64,000 bases of DNA from Coprenecus sp949297365 (GCA_963931055.1 OZ006987.1:2356001-2420000); one strand, 5' to 3'. Counted from the first letter of the stretch, positions 8,397 to 15,994 are shown. Notes: a model not told the origin generated them from the letters alone. Numbers and translations are program-made.

Positions 8397-9011
8397 CTAT
8401 GACCGGCTTTGCCGCCACAGCTTCAGGTCGCAGTACATCACACGGGAATTCAGCCTGTCGCCTTTTTTGTCTAGTGCTGCACGCTCTTCCTCCTCCGTGA
8501 CATACAGGGGCATGAATCCGTTCTTCCCGTAGAAGTAAAGGACATGTGGCTCATTGACAGCATCGACGACAAGGTATCTGCATATACTGTCATAGCCGTT
8601 GCTGCTGAACCAATGTTTAAGATAGTCAATGACCTGCGAGCCGATACCTTTCCCTTTGAATTGCATGTCAACACCAAGCCTTCCGATCAGCAACGCCGGG
8701 TAGGACCGTTTTCTTTTCACATTCGGAATACCGCGCTGCATTCTGTTCCTCGCGCGGCTTGATACCGTGGTCATACTGATACTTGAATTTGAGACGGATA
8801 CTGCAGCCACTATCTTAGCCGGATCGTCATCCGATATGAATACATATGTCCTGGCGAGCATCTCCCGTTCATAATCAAGATGCTCCTTATGGAAGAAATC
8901 ATCAATCTCAGCATTGCCACAGGAAAATTCCGCAGCGATGACACTCTCGGTCAGTCTAATTCTCGTGCACTTTCGTGCAAGACTGAATATCTCCCCCTCC
9001 ATACTCTCCAT
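8397..9011 (-). CDS. GNAT-family acetyltransferase, copy 1 of the duplicated cassette
   Basis: 204 residues (alternative start at 9002, residue 4). The GNAT acetyl-CoA loop is in LIGRLGVDMQFKGKGIGSQV (about 108-127; Q-x-x-G-x-G). A late YFYGKNGFMPLY places Tyr161 where GNATs keep their general acid. The N-terminal FSCGNAEIDDFF resembles the F-x-CG-x-x-x-hD segment of tRNA-acetylating toxins such as TacT and AtaT. It overlaps the small upstream gene by 56 bp. A close paralogue lies at 10671; the pair share IPNxKRxRxYPAxLIGR, CRYLxVDAVN and the C-terminal CDLKLW. Either a toxin-like enzyme or a cytoplasmic acetyltransferase of unknown substrate. Confidence 0.8.
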   Translation of the reverse strand: MESMEGEIFSLARKCTRIRLTESVIAAEFSCGNAEIDDFFHKEHLDYEREMLARTYVFISDDDPAKIVAAVSVSNSSISMTTVSSRARNRMQRGIPNVKRKRSYPALLIGRLGVDMQFKGKGIGSQVIDYLKHWFSSNGYDSICRYLVVDAVNEPHVLYFYGKNGFMPLYVTEEEERAALDKKGDRLNSRVMYCDLKLWRQSRS

Positions 9012-9207
9012 CCTTTTTCAGTTTAAGAATCATCTTCTGTCTTTCGGCGAATTTACGTGACTTCTCCTCGCTTTTTTCGAACTCATCGTAGAAGCCTTCA
9101 GGCAACTCCCTCTCGGGCATGCTGTCAACACGTTCTTTAAATTCCAAGAACCGCCTTGCCGACTCACCTGTCAGCATCGGCGCGCATATATCTCCAATAG
9201 TTGCCAT
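8956..9207 (-). CDS. Small acidic/helical protein paired with GNAT copy 1 (antitoxin candidate)
   Basis: 83 residues, no recognised domain. It contains a block almost identical to the small gene at 11251: P-x-LTGESAR-x-FLE-x-K-x-RVDS-x-P, then LPEGF-x-DEF and a charged helix. The C-terminal tail (residues about 50-83) is encoded over the start of the GNAT gene. Upstream small proteins that overlap GNAT toxin genes are normally ribbon-helix-helix antitoxins; I do not see a clear ribbon-helix-helix here, so an antitoxin role is a hypothesis from arrangement only. A TAGATTTG promoter box lies 35 bp upstream. Confidence 0.6.
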   Translation of the reverse strand: MATIGDICAPMLTGESARRFLEFKERVDSMPERELPEGFYDEFEKSEEKSRKFAERQKMILKLKKDGEYGGGDIQSCTKVHEN

Positions 9208-9241
9208 ATCCCTTCACTTTATAATATTTGTAATTCTCCTG

Positions 9242-9279
9242 CAAATCTACGGCAATAGTGGCAATAATAAAAACCACTT
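9242..9279 (-). promoter_or_regulatory. Promoter of GNAT cassette 1
   Basis: On the minus strand AAGTGGTTTTT (9279-9269) is followed by 19 bases and then TAGATTTG (9249-9242), a match to the Bacteroidetes -7 consensus TAnnTTTG. The same 11-base block with the same 19-base spacing precedes the second cassette at 11475-11512. The start codon follows 35 bp later at 9207. Confidence 0.65.
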
Positions 9280-9324
9280 CGGTAAATTAAGCAGGGCTGC
9301 TGGCGGGGGTTTTGCGGGACCTAT

Positions 9325-10636
9325 TCAGTCTCTGTTGAAAATATCCCTTGTGTACACCTTCCCCCTCACGTCATCCAGGCAGGGATCATACCTGTTTGCG
9401 ATAATTGCCTTGGAGAGGCGCTTGAACTCCTCCAGGTCGTTGACGACCCTGCTCCCGAAGAACGTGCTGCCGCTCTCCAGCGTGGGCTCGTAGATGATCA
9501 GCGTCGCGCCCTTGGCCTTTATCCGCTTCATCACGCCCTGGATGCTGCTCTGGCGGAAGTTGTCACTGCCGGTCTTCATCGTCAGGCGGTACACGCCGAT
9601 GACGGTCTCGTGCTCCCTCGCGGGGTCCCACTGCCCGTCGTACTCGTGCGCTCCGGCCATTTTCAGGACCTGCCCGGCGATGAAGTCCTTCCTCGTGCGG
9701 TTGCTCTCCACGATCGCGGTCATCATGTTCTGCGGCACGTCCTCGTAGTTGGCCAGCAGCTGCTTGGTGTCCTTGGGGAGGCAGTAGCCGCCGTAGCCGA
9801 ACGACGGGTTGTTGTAGTGCGTGCCGATCCTCGGGTCAAGGCCCACGCCCCGGATGATGGCCGCGGAGTCCAGGCCCTTGACCTCCGCGTAGGTGTCAAG
9901 CTCGTTGAAGTAGCTCACCCTGAGTGCGAGGTATGTGTTGGCGAAGAGCTTGACCGCCTCGGCCTCCTTAAGGCCCATGTAAAGCGTGGGGATGTCCTGC
10001 TCTATGGCGCCCTCCTGCAGCAGGGCCGCGAACTCGCGGGCGGCGCTCTCTAAGAACGGCAGGTCCGCTATCGCTCCGATGGCCCCGTTCTCCTCCGCGA
10101 ACTCGGGGCTGTCTATCAGCTTCGGTATGCCCACTATTATCCGGCTGGGATAGAGGTTGTCGTACAGGGCCTTGCTCTCGCGCAGGAACTCGGGGGCGAA
10201 GAGAAGGTTCAGCCGCTTCAGGCCCTGCTTCCAGTACCTGACATACAGGCTGCGGCAGTAGCCCACCGGGATGGTGGACTTGATGACCATCACCGCGTCC
10301 GGGTTGACCTCAAGCACCAGGTCGATCACCTCCTCCACATGGCTGGTGTCGAAGTGGTTCCGGACCGGGTCGTAGTTGGTAGGGGCCGCGATGACCACGA
10401 AGTCCGCGTCGGAGTAGGCGCTGCGTCCGTCGAGTGTCGCCGTCAGGTCCAGGGGCTTCTCCGCTAAGATACCTCTCAATGTACTCGTCCTGGATGGGCG
10501 ACTGCCGGCGGGAGAGCATCTCCACCTTCTCCGGGATGACGTCCACGGCGGTCACGTGATGGTGCTGGGACAGCAGCGTAGCTATGCTCAGTCCCACATA
10601 GCCTGTGCCGGCTACGGCGATTCTGTAATCTTTCAT
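9325..10636 (-). pseudogene. ugd: UDP-glucose 6-dehydrogenase interrupted by a one-base frameshift
   Basis: The N-terminal frame starts at 10636 (MKDYRIAVAGTGYVGLSIA, Rossmann loop GTGYVG) and reads correctly to about residue 57 at 10466, after which it turns to nonsense. The remaining protein continues in the next frame from about 10467 (LAEKPLDLTATLDG) to a stop at 9325. Joined, it is about 436 residues and has all Ugd hallmarks: APTNYD, STIPVGY, APEFLRE, the catalytic cysteine in GYGGYCLPKDTKQLLA, and a C-terminal domain with YRLTMKTGSDNFRQSS. It would oxidise UDP-glucose to UDP-glucuronate. The change is one extra base around CTT-AGC; it may be a true mutation, a sequencing error, or a +1 shift site. 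High GC in third positions. It is enclosed by the two GNAT cassettes. Confidence 0.85.
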
Positions 10637-10670
10637 CGTTATGGCTGTACTTTAAAATTCTTAACTTAAG

Positions 10671-11282
10671 TCAGACGCTCTGCTGAAGAAGCCAGAGCTT
10701 CAGGTCGCAGCACATCATGCGGGTTCTGAGCGGTTCGTCGCCGCTGATGGAGAATGCTGTGCGTTCTGCCTGCTCGTCCAGATATAAGAGCCTGAAACCA
10801 TTTGCCTCATAGTAGGTCATGACATCATCGTCATTCACTGCGTCAACTATCAGATATCTGCATGCGCATTTGGACATCGGATGCAGGAACCATTCCTTAA
10901 TATAAGTGAGAACCTGTGATCCCACGCCCATCCGACGGTATTGACTGCTGACGCCTATACGGCCTATCAGTATCGCCGGATAACGTCTCATCCGTTTTGC
11001 ATTGGGTATTGCACGCTGTATTTTATTCTTTACCGGGCCTGGAAGAAGTGCCGTATGGATACCGTCGCACGACACTGAGAACATGCAGATTATGGCATTG
11101 TCGTTCTCCACGTCGCAGAATGCATATGATTTTGCAAGCAGTTCTTCCTCGTACTTTACCGCTTCATCCTTGAAAAATGCGTCTATATGTTCGTTTCCGC
11201 ATGAGAATTTATCCAGATTCCTCAGGGACCTCAGTCTTGTAAATACGGCTCTATCTGCCAGTTTGAATCTCTCCCGCCTCAT
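10671..11282 (-). CDS. GNAT-family acetyltransferase, copy 2 of the duplicated cassette
   Basis: The longer frame from 11411 runs antisense-like through the small gene; I choose the ATG at 11282 (MRRERFKLADRAVFTRLRS), which overlaps that gene by 32 bp and matches copy 1 in length (203 residues). Motifs: FSCGNEHIDAFF at the N-terminus, LIGRIGVSSQYRRMGVGSQV as the acetyl-CoA loop, CRYLIVDAVNDDDVMTYYEANGF with a tyrosine at the general-acid position, and the shared ending CDLKLW. Clearly paralogous to 8397-9011 but well diverged, so the duplication is not recent. Function unknown; the N-terminal motif is like GNAT toxins of the TacT/AtaT group. Confidence 0.8.
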   Translation of the reverse strand: MRRERFKLADRAVFTRLRSLRNLDKFSCGNEHIDAFFKDEAVKYEEELLAKSYAFCDVENDNAIICMFSVSCDGIHTALLPGPVKNKIQRAIPNAKRMRRYPAILIGRIGVSSQYRRMGVGSQVLTYIKEWFLHPMSKCACRYLIVDAVNDDDVMTYYEANGFRLLYLDEQAERTAFSISGDEPLRTRMMCCDLKLWLLQQSV

Positions 11283-11460
11283 GCTCCCTCCAGTATCTCT
11301 CAGAACGTTCCATGAATCTGTCAAACTCGTCGAAGAAACCCTCCGGCAGTCTCCTGTAAGGGAGGCTGTCCACTCTGGCTTTCTCTTCCAGAAAGCACCG
11401 CGCTGACTCACCGGTCAAGATCGGCCCGCTTTTAAACTCTACATTCATACCAGTTGTCAT
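11251..11460 (-). CDS. Small protein paired with GNAT copy 2 (antitoxin candidate)
   Basis: 69 residues starting MTTGMNVEFKSGPILTGESA. Compared with the 83-residue protein at 8956 it keeps LTGESAR-x-FLE-x-K, RVDS, LPEGF-x-DEF and a helical acidic C-terminus, while N-terminal residues differ. No helix-turn-helix or ribbon-helix-helix is obvious. It begins 15 bp downstream of a TACCTTTG box and ends inside the GNAT gene, suggesting translational coupling. The conservation of this short sequence in both cassettes argues that it is a real protein that works with the GNAT. Confidence 0.6.
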   Translation of the reverse strand: MTTGMNVEFKSGPILTGESARCFLEEKARVDSLPYRRLPEGFFDEFDRFMERSERYWREHEAGEIQTGR

Positions 11461-11474
11461 TTAATATTCACCCG

Positions 11475-11512
11475 CAAAGGTAAGTCATTCGGGGCTAAGA
11501 AAAAAACCACTT
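11475..11512 (-). promoter_or_regulatory. Promoter of GNAT cassette 2
   Basis: AAGTGGTTTTT (11512-11502, minus strand), 19 bases, then TACCTTTG (11482-11475). Same block and spacing as cassette 1 even though the 19 spacer bases differ, so the block is probably a -33 element or an operator kept by selection. Confidence 0.65.
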
Positions 11513-11529
11513 TCGTCAAAAACTCCGGG

Positions 11530-11850
11530 TCAGGACGGCTGCTGCCCGGCGGCCTGCCGCTCCTGCTCGATTCGGAGGTCGTACTGCTCGTAGGGGGAGT
11601 TTTTGGACTTGAACTCCGGCACGGTGCGCTTCATCAGCAGCACAGCCGAGGGGATGTCCACCGCCTGGGACAGCGACAGCAGGGACCCGCACACGCCGCA
11701 GGCCGTGGAGTAGTCGTACTCGCGAACCTTCGCGACGAGGATGCGCTCGTGGGAAGCGTGGCGGCATGGGCTGAGGCGTATCTGTAATGACAAGAGGCAG
11801 AGTGAGTAGGAGTGGGGGTACCGGATATATGTGTGGGCAATATATGACAC
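11530..11850 (-). pseudogene. Unrecognised reading frame, probably the 3' fragment of a lost gene
   Basis: 106 codons. The first ~30 (11850-11765) have no coding character, but from about 11765 to the stop at 11530 the third codon positions are almost all G or C, like the neighbouring ugd, which suggests a real coding remnant. The recognisable part contains HASHERILVAKVREYDYST, then ACGVCG (a C-x-x-C), VDIPSAVLLMKRTVPEF and ends RQAAGQQPS. I do not recognise the family. It lies between the recombinase and GNAT cassette 2 and has no start codon or promoter that I trust, so truncation by rearrangement is the likeliest explanation. Confidence 0.35.
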
Positions 11851-11856
11851 ATATAT
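11825..11856. repeat. 10-bp perfect inverted repeat at the 3' end of the recombinase gene
   Basis: ATATATGTGT at 11825-11834 and its exact reverse complement ACACATATAT at 11847-11856, 12 bases apart, 12 bp beyond the recombinase stop codon. No T-run follows on the minus strand, so it is not a standard terminator. A recombination site or protein-binding site is possible. Confidence 0.4.
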
Positions 11857-11867
11857 GTCACGGAGGG

Positions 11868-13115
11868 TTACAGGACCCGGGCGGCCTCGTCAATGACGCT
11901 GTCGGTAAAGCTGTCCAGGTAGATGCTGGTGGTCGTGATATCCTTGTGCCCCAGTATCTGGGAGATGACCTCCCGCGGCACATGATGGTCCTGCAGGGTC
12001 ATGGCCATGGTGTGCCGGGCGCAGTAGCTGGTGAGTCTCATGCCGGTGATGCCAAGAGCCAGTCCCAGACTGTTCAGGTATTTCCCGTTGCGTCTATACC
12101 GCCCTCTGATGTGCCGGTACAGCCTTTCTCCTGTATATCCGGTTGCGGAGACTATGGGCAGGAGGTAGTTGCCCGCAATCTTGGTGTGTCCGGCGAACCA
12201 GTCCAGTTGCTCCTGGATCTGCGGCGTAATCTTGATGCGCAGCGGCCTGGCCCTTTTGGATTCCTTGGTCTTGTTGCGTTTGTAGACGATGTAGGTGCCG
12301 CCGCTGCGTTTGACGAGGTTGTCGGTCGTAAGAAGGGCTGCGTCGATAAACGAGATGCCGTAGCAGTAGTACATGAACAGGAACAGTCTTCGGGTCCGCT
12401 CCAGGACACCGTTGTCCAGTGCTGTGGTTTTAATCCTGTGCATAATGTCTTGAGACAGATATCGTTTCGGGGTGTCTTCCTCCAGTGCCGCTATGTTGAA
12501 TCCGCCTTTGCCGAAGGGATAGGTGTTTTCCGTGGCTTCCTTGTCCTGGATGGCTTTGTTAAGAACGGCCCGCAGTGCCTTGAGGTAGTATTTGCGCGTA
12601 TTGCCCCGGCATCCGCGTTTCTGCAGGAAAACGTCAAATGCCTTGACGTACCGGATGTCTATCTCTGAGAATATTCTGCCGGACAGCTGCTTGTCAAACA
12701 GGCTCATCATGCGGAGTGTCCGGCTGTAGCAGATGGAGTTGCCGATGTGCTCTGTCTCCCGGAGCGTAACTACGGTCTTGTCAAAATAGGCTTTTACGGA
12801 GCCTCTTGCGGTCTTGCCCAGGTATTCTGTCTCGAACTGATTCAGGGTCCAGTCAATGCGTCTGCTGTCAAAGTCCCTCAGTACGGCGTTGACGCGGGCC
12901 TCCAGCTCTGAGAGCCTGGTGTTGTACGCTTTGTATCCGGGGACGAGTCTCTTGTCGGTTACGAAACGGTCTCCGGCAGTATCCCACTGTTCGGGACTGG
13001 CCCGCAGTCCGGTATTGATGTATTTGCGTTTTCTGTTCTTGGTGATGCGGAGGGTGACGGCTGTCTTTCCGTCCTTCCCTGTGTTGTAACTGAGTATGAT
13101 GAATCTGTAGCGCAC
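11868..13115 (-). CDS. Tyrosine recombinase (phage integrase family) with substituted first catalytic arginine
   Basis: 415 residues in the layout of Bacteroidetes site-specific integrases: N-terminal arm-type domain with LRITKNRKRKYINTGL, a SAM-like core-binding domain (about 100-200), and a catalytic domain. Visible catalytic elements are the beta-strand lysine region YKRNKTKESKRARPLRI, the box II SYCARHTMAMTL (Arg plus His), LGHKDITTTSIYL with the final Tyr nucleophile. Where the family has the first Arg (xRGMSF) this protein has YYCYGISFIDAALL, i.e. Tyr. Enzymes of this class invert promoters beside Bacteroides capsule loci or mobilise elements; IntDOT also lacks this Arg (Ser instead). 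It is placed at the outer end of the polysaccharide operon. Its target sites are not evident. Confidence 0.85.
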   Translation of the reverse strand: MRYRFIILSYNTGKDGKTAVTLRITKNRKRKYINTGLRASPEQWDTAGDRFVTDKRLVPGYKAYNTRLSELEARVNAVLRDFDSRRIDWTLNQFETEYLGKTARGSVKAYFDKTVVTLRETEHIGNSICYSRTLRMMSLFDKQLSGRIFSEIDIRYVKAFDVFLQKRGCRGNTRKYYLKALRAVLNKAIQDKEATENTYPFGKGGFNIAALEEDTPKRYLSQDIMHRIKTTALDNGVLERTRRLFLFMYYCYGISFIDAALLTTDNLVKRSGGTYIVYKRNKTKESKRARPLRIKITPQIQEQLDWFAGHTKIAGNYLLPIVSATGYTGERLYRHIRGRYRRNGKYLNSLGLALGITGMRLTSYCARHTMAMTLQDHHVPREVISQILGHKDITTTSIYLDSFTDSVIDEAARVL

Positions 13116-13254
13116 GGTTTTAAGGTTTTTAATGATTGGTAATGTTTTTTGAATGACACAAATATGACACTTTTCAAAGGAACTCTCAATGGAGGTGCGG
13201 GTGGTAATGGAGCGGGAAAGAATGGCAGACGGTAGAATTTGAGGAAATTTTTAT

Positions 13255-13262
13255 TATCTTTG
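13255..13262 (+). promoter_or_regulatory. Promoter -7 box for the wlbA operon
   Basis: TATCTTTG, an exact TAnnTTTG match, 21 bp before the ATG at 13284. The 168-bp gap between the divergent recombinase and this operon has no other feature I can support. Confidence 0.65.
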
Positions 13263-13283
13263 CAGGATTGAAAATTGATTGAA

Positions 13284-14255
13284 ATGCCAGGAAAGAATTT
13301 TGCTCTGATAGGGGTCGGAGGCTATATCGCCCCCCGGCATCTCAGGGCGATAAAGGATACGGGAAATATCTTACAGGCGGCTTACGACCGCTTCGACAGT
13401 GTCGGGATCATGGACAGTTTCTTCCCCGATGCTGCTTTTTTTACTGAGCAGGAGCTGTTCGACCGTCACTGCTCGAAACTCAAGGGTACGGACAGGCAGA
13501 TAGAGATGCTTTCGGTCTGCACCCCCAACTATCTGCACGACGCGCACATGCGCTACGGTCTCAGGCTTGGCGCCGATGTCATCTGCGAGAAGCCTGCAGT
13601 GCTCAACCCTCACAACATAGACGCCATCATGAAGATAGAGGAGGATACCGGACATAAGGCCTACAATATCCTCCAGCTCCGTCTGCATGACTCGATAGTG
13701 GCTTTAAAGAAGAAGATAGACGACGGTCCGGCGGACAAGGTCTACGACGTGGATCTGACTTATATTACTTCCCGGGGCAACTGGTACTACGCCTCATGGA
13801 AGGGCGACGAGCATAAGAGCGGGGGAGTGGCGACGAACATAGGTGTGCATTTCTACGATATGCTCCAATGGATATTCGGCCCAGTGAGCGAGAATATCGT
13901 ACACGTCAAGAGCCACGACCGCGTGGCCGGCTATCTCGGCCTGAAGAAGGCCCGCGTGCGCTACTTTCTGAGCATCAACGCAGACAATCTGCCGGAGAAC
14001 GCCGTGCAGGGCGAGAAACGTACCTACCGCACGATCATGATCGACGGGGAGGAATTCGAGTTCAGCGCCGGATTCACTGAGCTGCATACCCGCAGCTATG
14101 AGAAGATACTGGCTGGCGAGGGTTTCCGTATCAGCGAGGCACGTCCCTGCATCGAGATAGTCAGCCAGATACGCACGGCCGTGCCCATTGGCCTCAAGGG
14201 TGATTATCATCCACTTGCTAGGCTGCCTCTGGCTACGCATCCTTTCGGCTGGTAA
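13284..14255 (+). CDS. wlbA: WlbA/WbpB-type UDP-2-acetamido-2-deoxy-glucuronate 3-dehydrogenase
   Basis: About 323 residues from the ATG at 13284 (a TTG-initiated frame from 13275 adds three residues). Gfo/Idh/MocA fold: N-terminal FALIGVGGYIAPRHLRAIKDT (NAD-binding loop GVGGY plus the RHLRAI signature of WlbA), SVCTPNYLHDAHMRYGL, CEKPAVLNPHNID with the EKP lysine, and GGVATNIGVHFYDMLQWIFG with the active-site His/Asp region. It oxidises C3 of UDP-GlcNAcA, with NADH recycled through 2-oxoglutarate in known members. It is followed in order by an aminotransferase and an acetyltransferase, the WlbA-C-B pathway to UDP-GlcNAc(3NAc)A. Strong. Confidence 0.92.
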   Translation: MPGKNFALIGVGGYIAPRHLRAIKDTGNILQAAYDRFDSVGIMDSFFPDAAFFTEQELFDRHCSKLKGTDRQIEMLSVCTPNYLHDAHMRYGLRLGADVICEKPAVLNPHNIDAIMKIEEDTGHKAYNILQLRLHDSIVALKKKIDDGPADKVYDVDLTYITSRGNWYYASWKGDEHKSGGVATNIGVHFYDMLQWIFGPVSENIVHVKSHDRVAGYLGLKKARVRYFLSINADNLPENAVQGEKRTYRTIMIDGEEFEFSAGFTELHTRSYEKILAGEGFRISEARPCIEIVSQIRTAVPIGLKGDYHPLARLPLATHPFGW

Positions 14256-14271
14256 AATGATGGAGGGTACG

Positions 14272-15396
14272 ATGCTGCAGAAGATTCAGATGGTAGACCT
14301 TCACGGTCAGTATATGAGGATAAAGACGGAGATCGACGCTGCCATAGCGGAGGTCATCGACAGTTCGGCGTTCATCAACGGTCCGGCAGTCGGCCGCTTT
14401 GCCTCGGCCCTGGCGCAGTTCACGGGGGCAAGACATGTCATCCCCTGCGGCAACGGCACCGATGCCCTCCAGATAGCCCTCATGGCTTTAGACCTGAAGC
14501 CGGGCGACGAGGTCATCGTTCCCGCATTCACCTATGTGGCCTCGGCCGAGGTGATAGCGTTGTTGGGCCTCAGACCGGTTATGGTGGATGTGGACTGCGA
14601 TACCTTTAATACGGATATACGTTTTATCGAGAAGGCCATTACTCCCAGGACCAGGGCCATCATCCCCGTGCATCTGTTCGGACAGAGCTGCGACATGGCT
14701 CCGATACTGGACTTCGCGGCAGCCCATGGCCTTTACGTTGTCGAGGACAATGCCCAGTCTCTCGGAGCCGTCTACACCTTCCCCGACGGCCGCCGCAGGC
14801 ATACCGGCACCCTCGGGCACATCGGCTGCACCTCATTCTTCCCTTCGAAGAACCTCGGCTGCTATGGTGACGGCGGTGCTCTTTTTACGGACGATGACGC
14901 TCTGGCGGAGCGCATCCGCATGACGGCCAATCACGGTCAGCGCGTGAAGTATCACCACGATGTCGTCGGCTGCAATTCCCGTCTCGATACCCTGCAGGCC
15001 GCTGTGCTGGATGTCAAGCTGCAGCATCTGGATGAATACAGCAGGGCAAGGCGGACTGCCGCGCACAGATACAATGATCTTCTCCGTGGAGTGGACGGTA
15101 TAGAGCTGCCGGTGGAGGCTTCTTTCACCACGCACGTCTACCATCAGTATACGGTCAAGGTTAAGGACGGGAGACGGGATGCCTTGAAAGAGTATCTGGC
15201 ATCCAGAGAGATACCGTCCATGATATATTATCCGCTGCCGTTGCATCGTCAGAAAGCGTATGCTTGTGGCGGGGCTGGCCTGAAAATTGCGGAGTCTCTG
15301 GCTGACTCCGTGCTGTCCCTGCCGATGCATACGGAACTGACAGTAGAGGTTCAGGAACGGATTGCAGGGGAGGTGGCCGGGTTTTTCAAAAGATAA
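14272..15396 (+). CDS. DegT/DnrJ/EryC1-type PLP sugar aminotransferase (WbpE/WlbC-like)
   Basis: Start chosen at 14272: GGAGG lies 6 bp upstream and the protein MLQKIQMVDLHGQYMRIK matches family N-termini; ATGs at 14257 and further up overlap the previous gene. About 374 residues. Markers: GNGTDALQIALMAL for the PLP phosphate, PAFTYVASAEVIALLGLRPV, EDNAQSLGAVY with the PLP-pyridine Asp, FFPSKNLGCYGDGGAL with the Schiff-base Lys, and NSRLDTLQAAVL. It would transfer an amino group from glutamate to the 3-keto sugar produced by WlbA. It begins 16 bp after that gene. Confidence 0.92.
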   Translation: MLQKIQMVDLHGQYMRIKTEIDAAIAEVIDSSAFINGPAVGRFASALAQFTGARHVIPCGNGTDALQIALMALDLKPGDEVIVPAFTYVASAEVIALLGLRPVMVDVDCDTFNTDIRFIEKAITPRTRAIIPVHLFGQSCDMAPILDFAAAHGLYVVEDNAQSLGAVYTFPDGRRRHTGTLGHIGCTSFFPSKNLGCYGDGGALFTDDDALAERIRMTANHGQRVKYHHDVVGCNSRLDTLQAAVLDVKLQHLDEYSRARRTAAHRYNDLLRGVDGIELPVEASFTTHVYHQYTVKVKDGRRDALKEYLASREIPSMIYYPLPLHRQKAYACGGAGLKIAESLADSVLSLPMHTELTVEVQERIAGEVAGFFKR

Positions 15397-15400
15397 ACGG

Positions 15401-15994
15401 ATGACTATGGAACGAGGATATTTCGCACATGAGACTGCTGTCATAGATGACGGATGCAGCATAGGGGAAGGGACACGTATATGGCATTTTTCCCATATCA
15501 TGACCGGAGCGGTCCTCGGTCGGGACTGCAATATAGGTCAGAATGTGGTGATATCTCCAGGAGTAGTGCTGGGAGACAATGTGAAGGTACAGAACAATGT
15601 CTCTGTATATACGGGAGTTACATGCGAGGATGATGTGTTCCTCGGTCCTTCCTGTGTGTTTACCAATGTGGTGAATCCACGTAGTGCGGTATGCCGGCGC
15701 GGGGAGTATGCCAGAACCAGGGTGGGGAAGGGCGCGACCATAGGGGCCAATGCAACTGTGGTGTGCGGACACGATATAGGCGAGTGGGCCTTCATAGGAG
15801 CCGGCGCCGTGGTTACTAAGGACGTGCCTCCGTACGCGCTGGTGGTGGGCAATCCGTCGCGGCAGACGGGATGGATGAGCAGGGCCGGCTATCGTCTGGA
15901 GTTCAGCCAGGACGGCACGGCCGTATGCCCGGGAACAGGAGAGAAGTATCTTTTAAATGACGGAAAAGTAACACTAATAGAACACAATAATTAA
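15401..15994 (+). CDS. WbpD/WlbB-type sugar N-acetyltransferase (left-handed beta-helix)
   Basis: About 197 residues from ATG 15401 (15407 also possible). It has the family start YFAHETAVIDDGCSIGEGTRIWHFSHI with the catalytic His region, repeated hexapeptides (IGQNVVISPGVVLGDNVKVQNNVSVYTGVTCEDDVFLGPS), VFTNVVNPRS, and the coil ending IGANATVVCGHDIGEWAFIGAGAVVTKDVPPYALVVGNPSRQTGWMS. Reaction: acetyl-CoA dependent N-acetylation of the 3-amino group of UDP-GlcNAc3NA. Five bp downstream of the aminotransferase, completing the three-step operon. The first step, UDP-GlcNAc oxidation, would come from the dehydrogenase at 2855 on the other strand. Confidence 0.92.
   Translation: MTMERGYFAHETAVIDDGCSIGEGTRIWHFSHIMTGAVLGRDCNIGQNVVISPGVVLGDNVKVQNNVSVYTGVTCEDDVFLGPSCVFTNVVNPRSAVCRRGEYARTRVGKGATIGANATVVCGHDIGEWAFIGAGAVVTKDVPPYALVVGNPSRQTGWMSRAGYRLEFSQDGTAVCPGTGEKYLLNDGKVTLIEHNN

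Noticed and set aside
13116..13283. Invertible promoter between the recombinase and wlbA
   Set aside because: I could not find convincing inverted repeats flanking the wlbA promoter box in this 168-bp gap.
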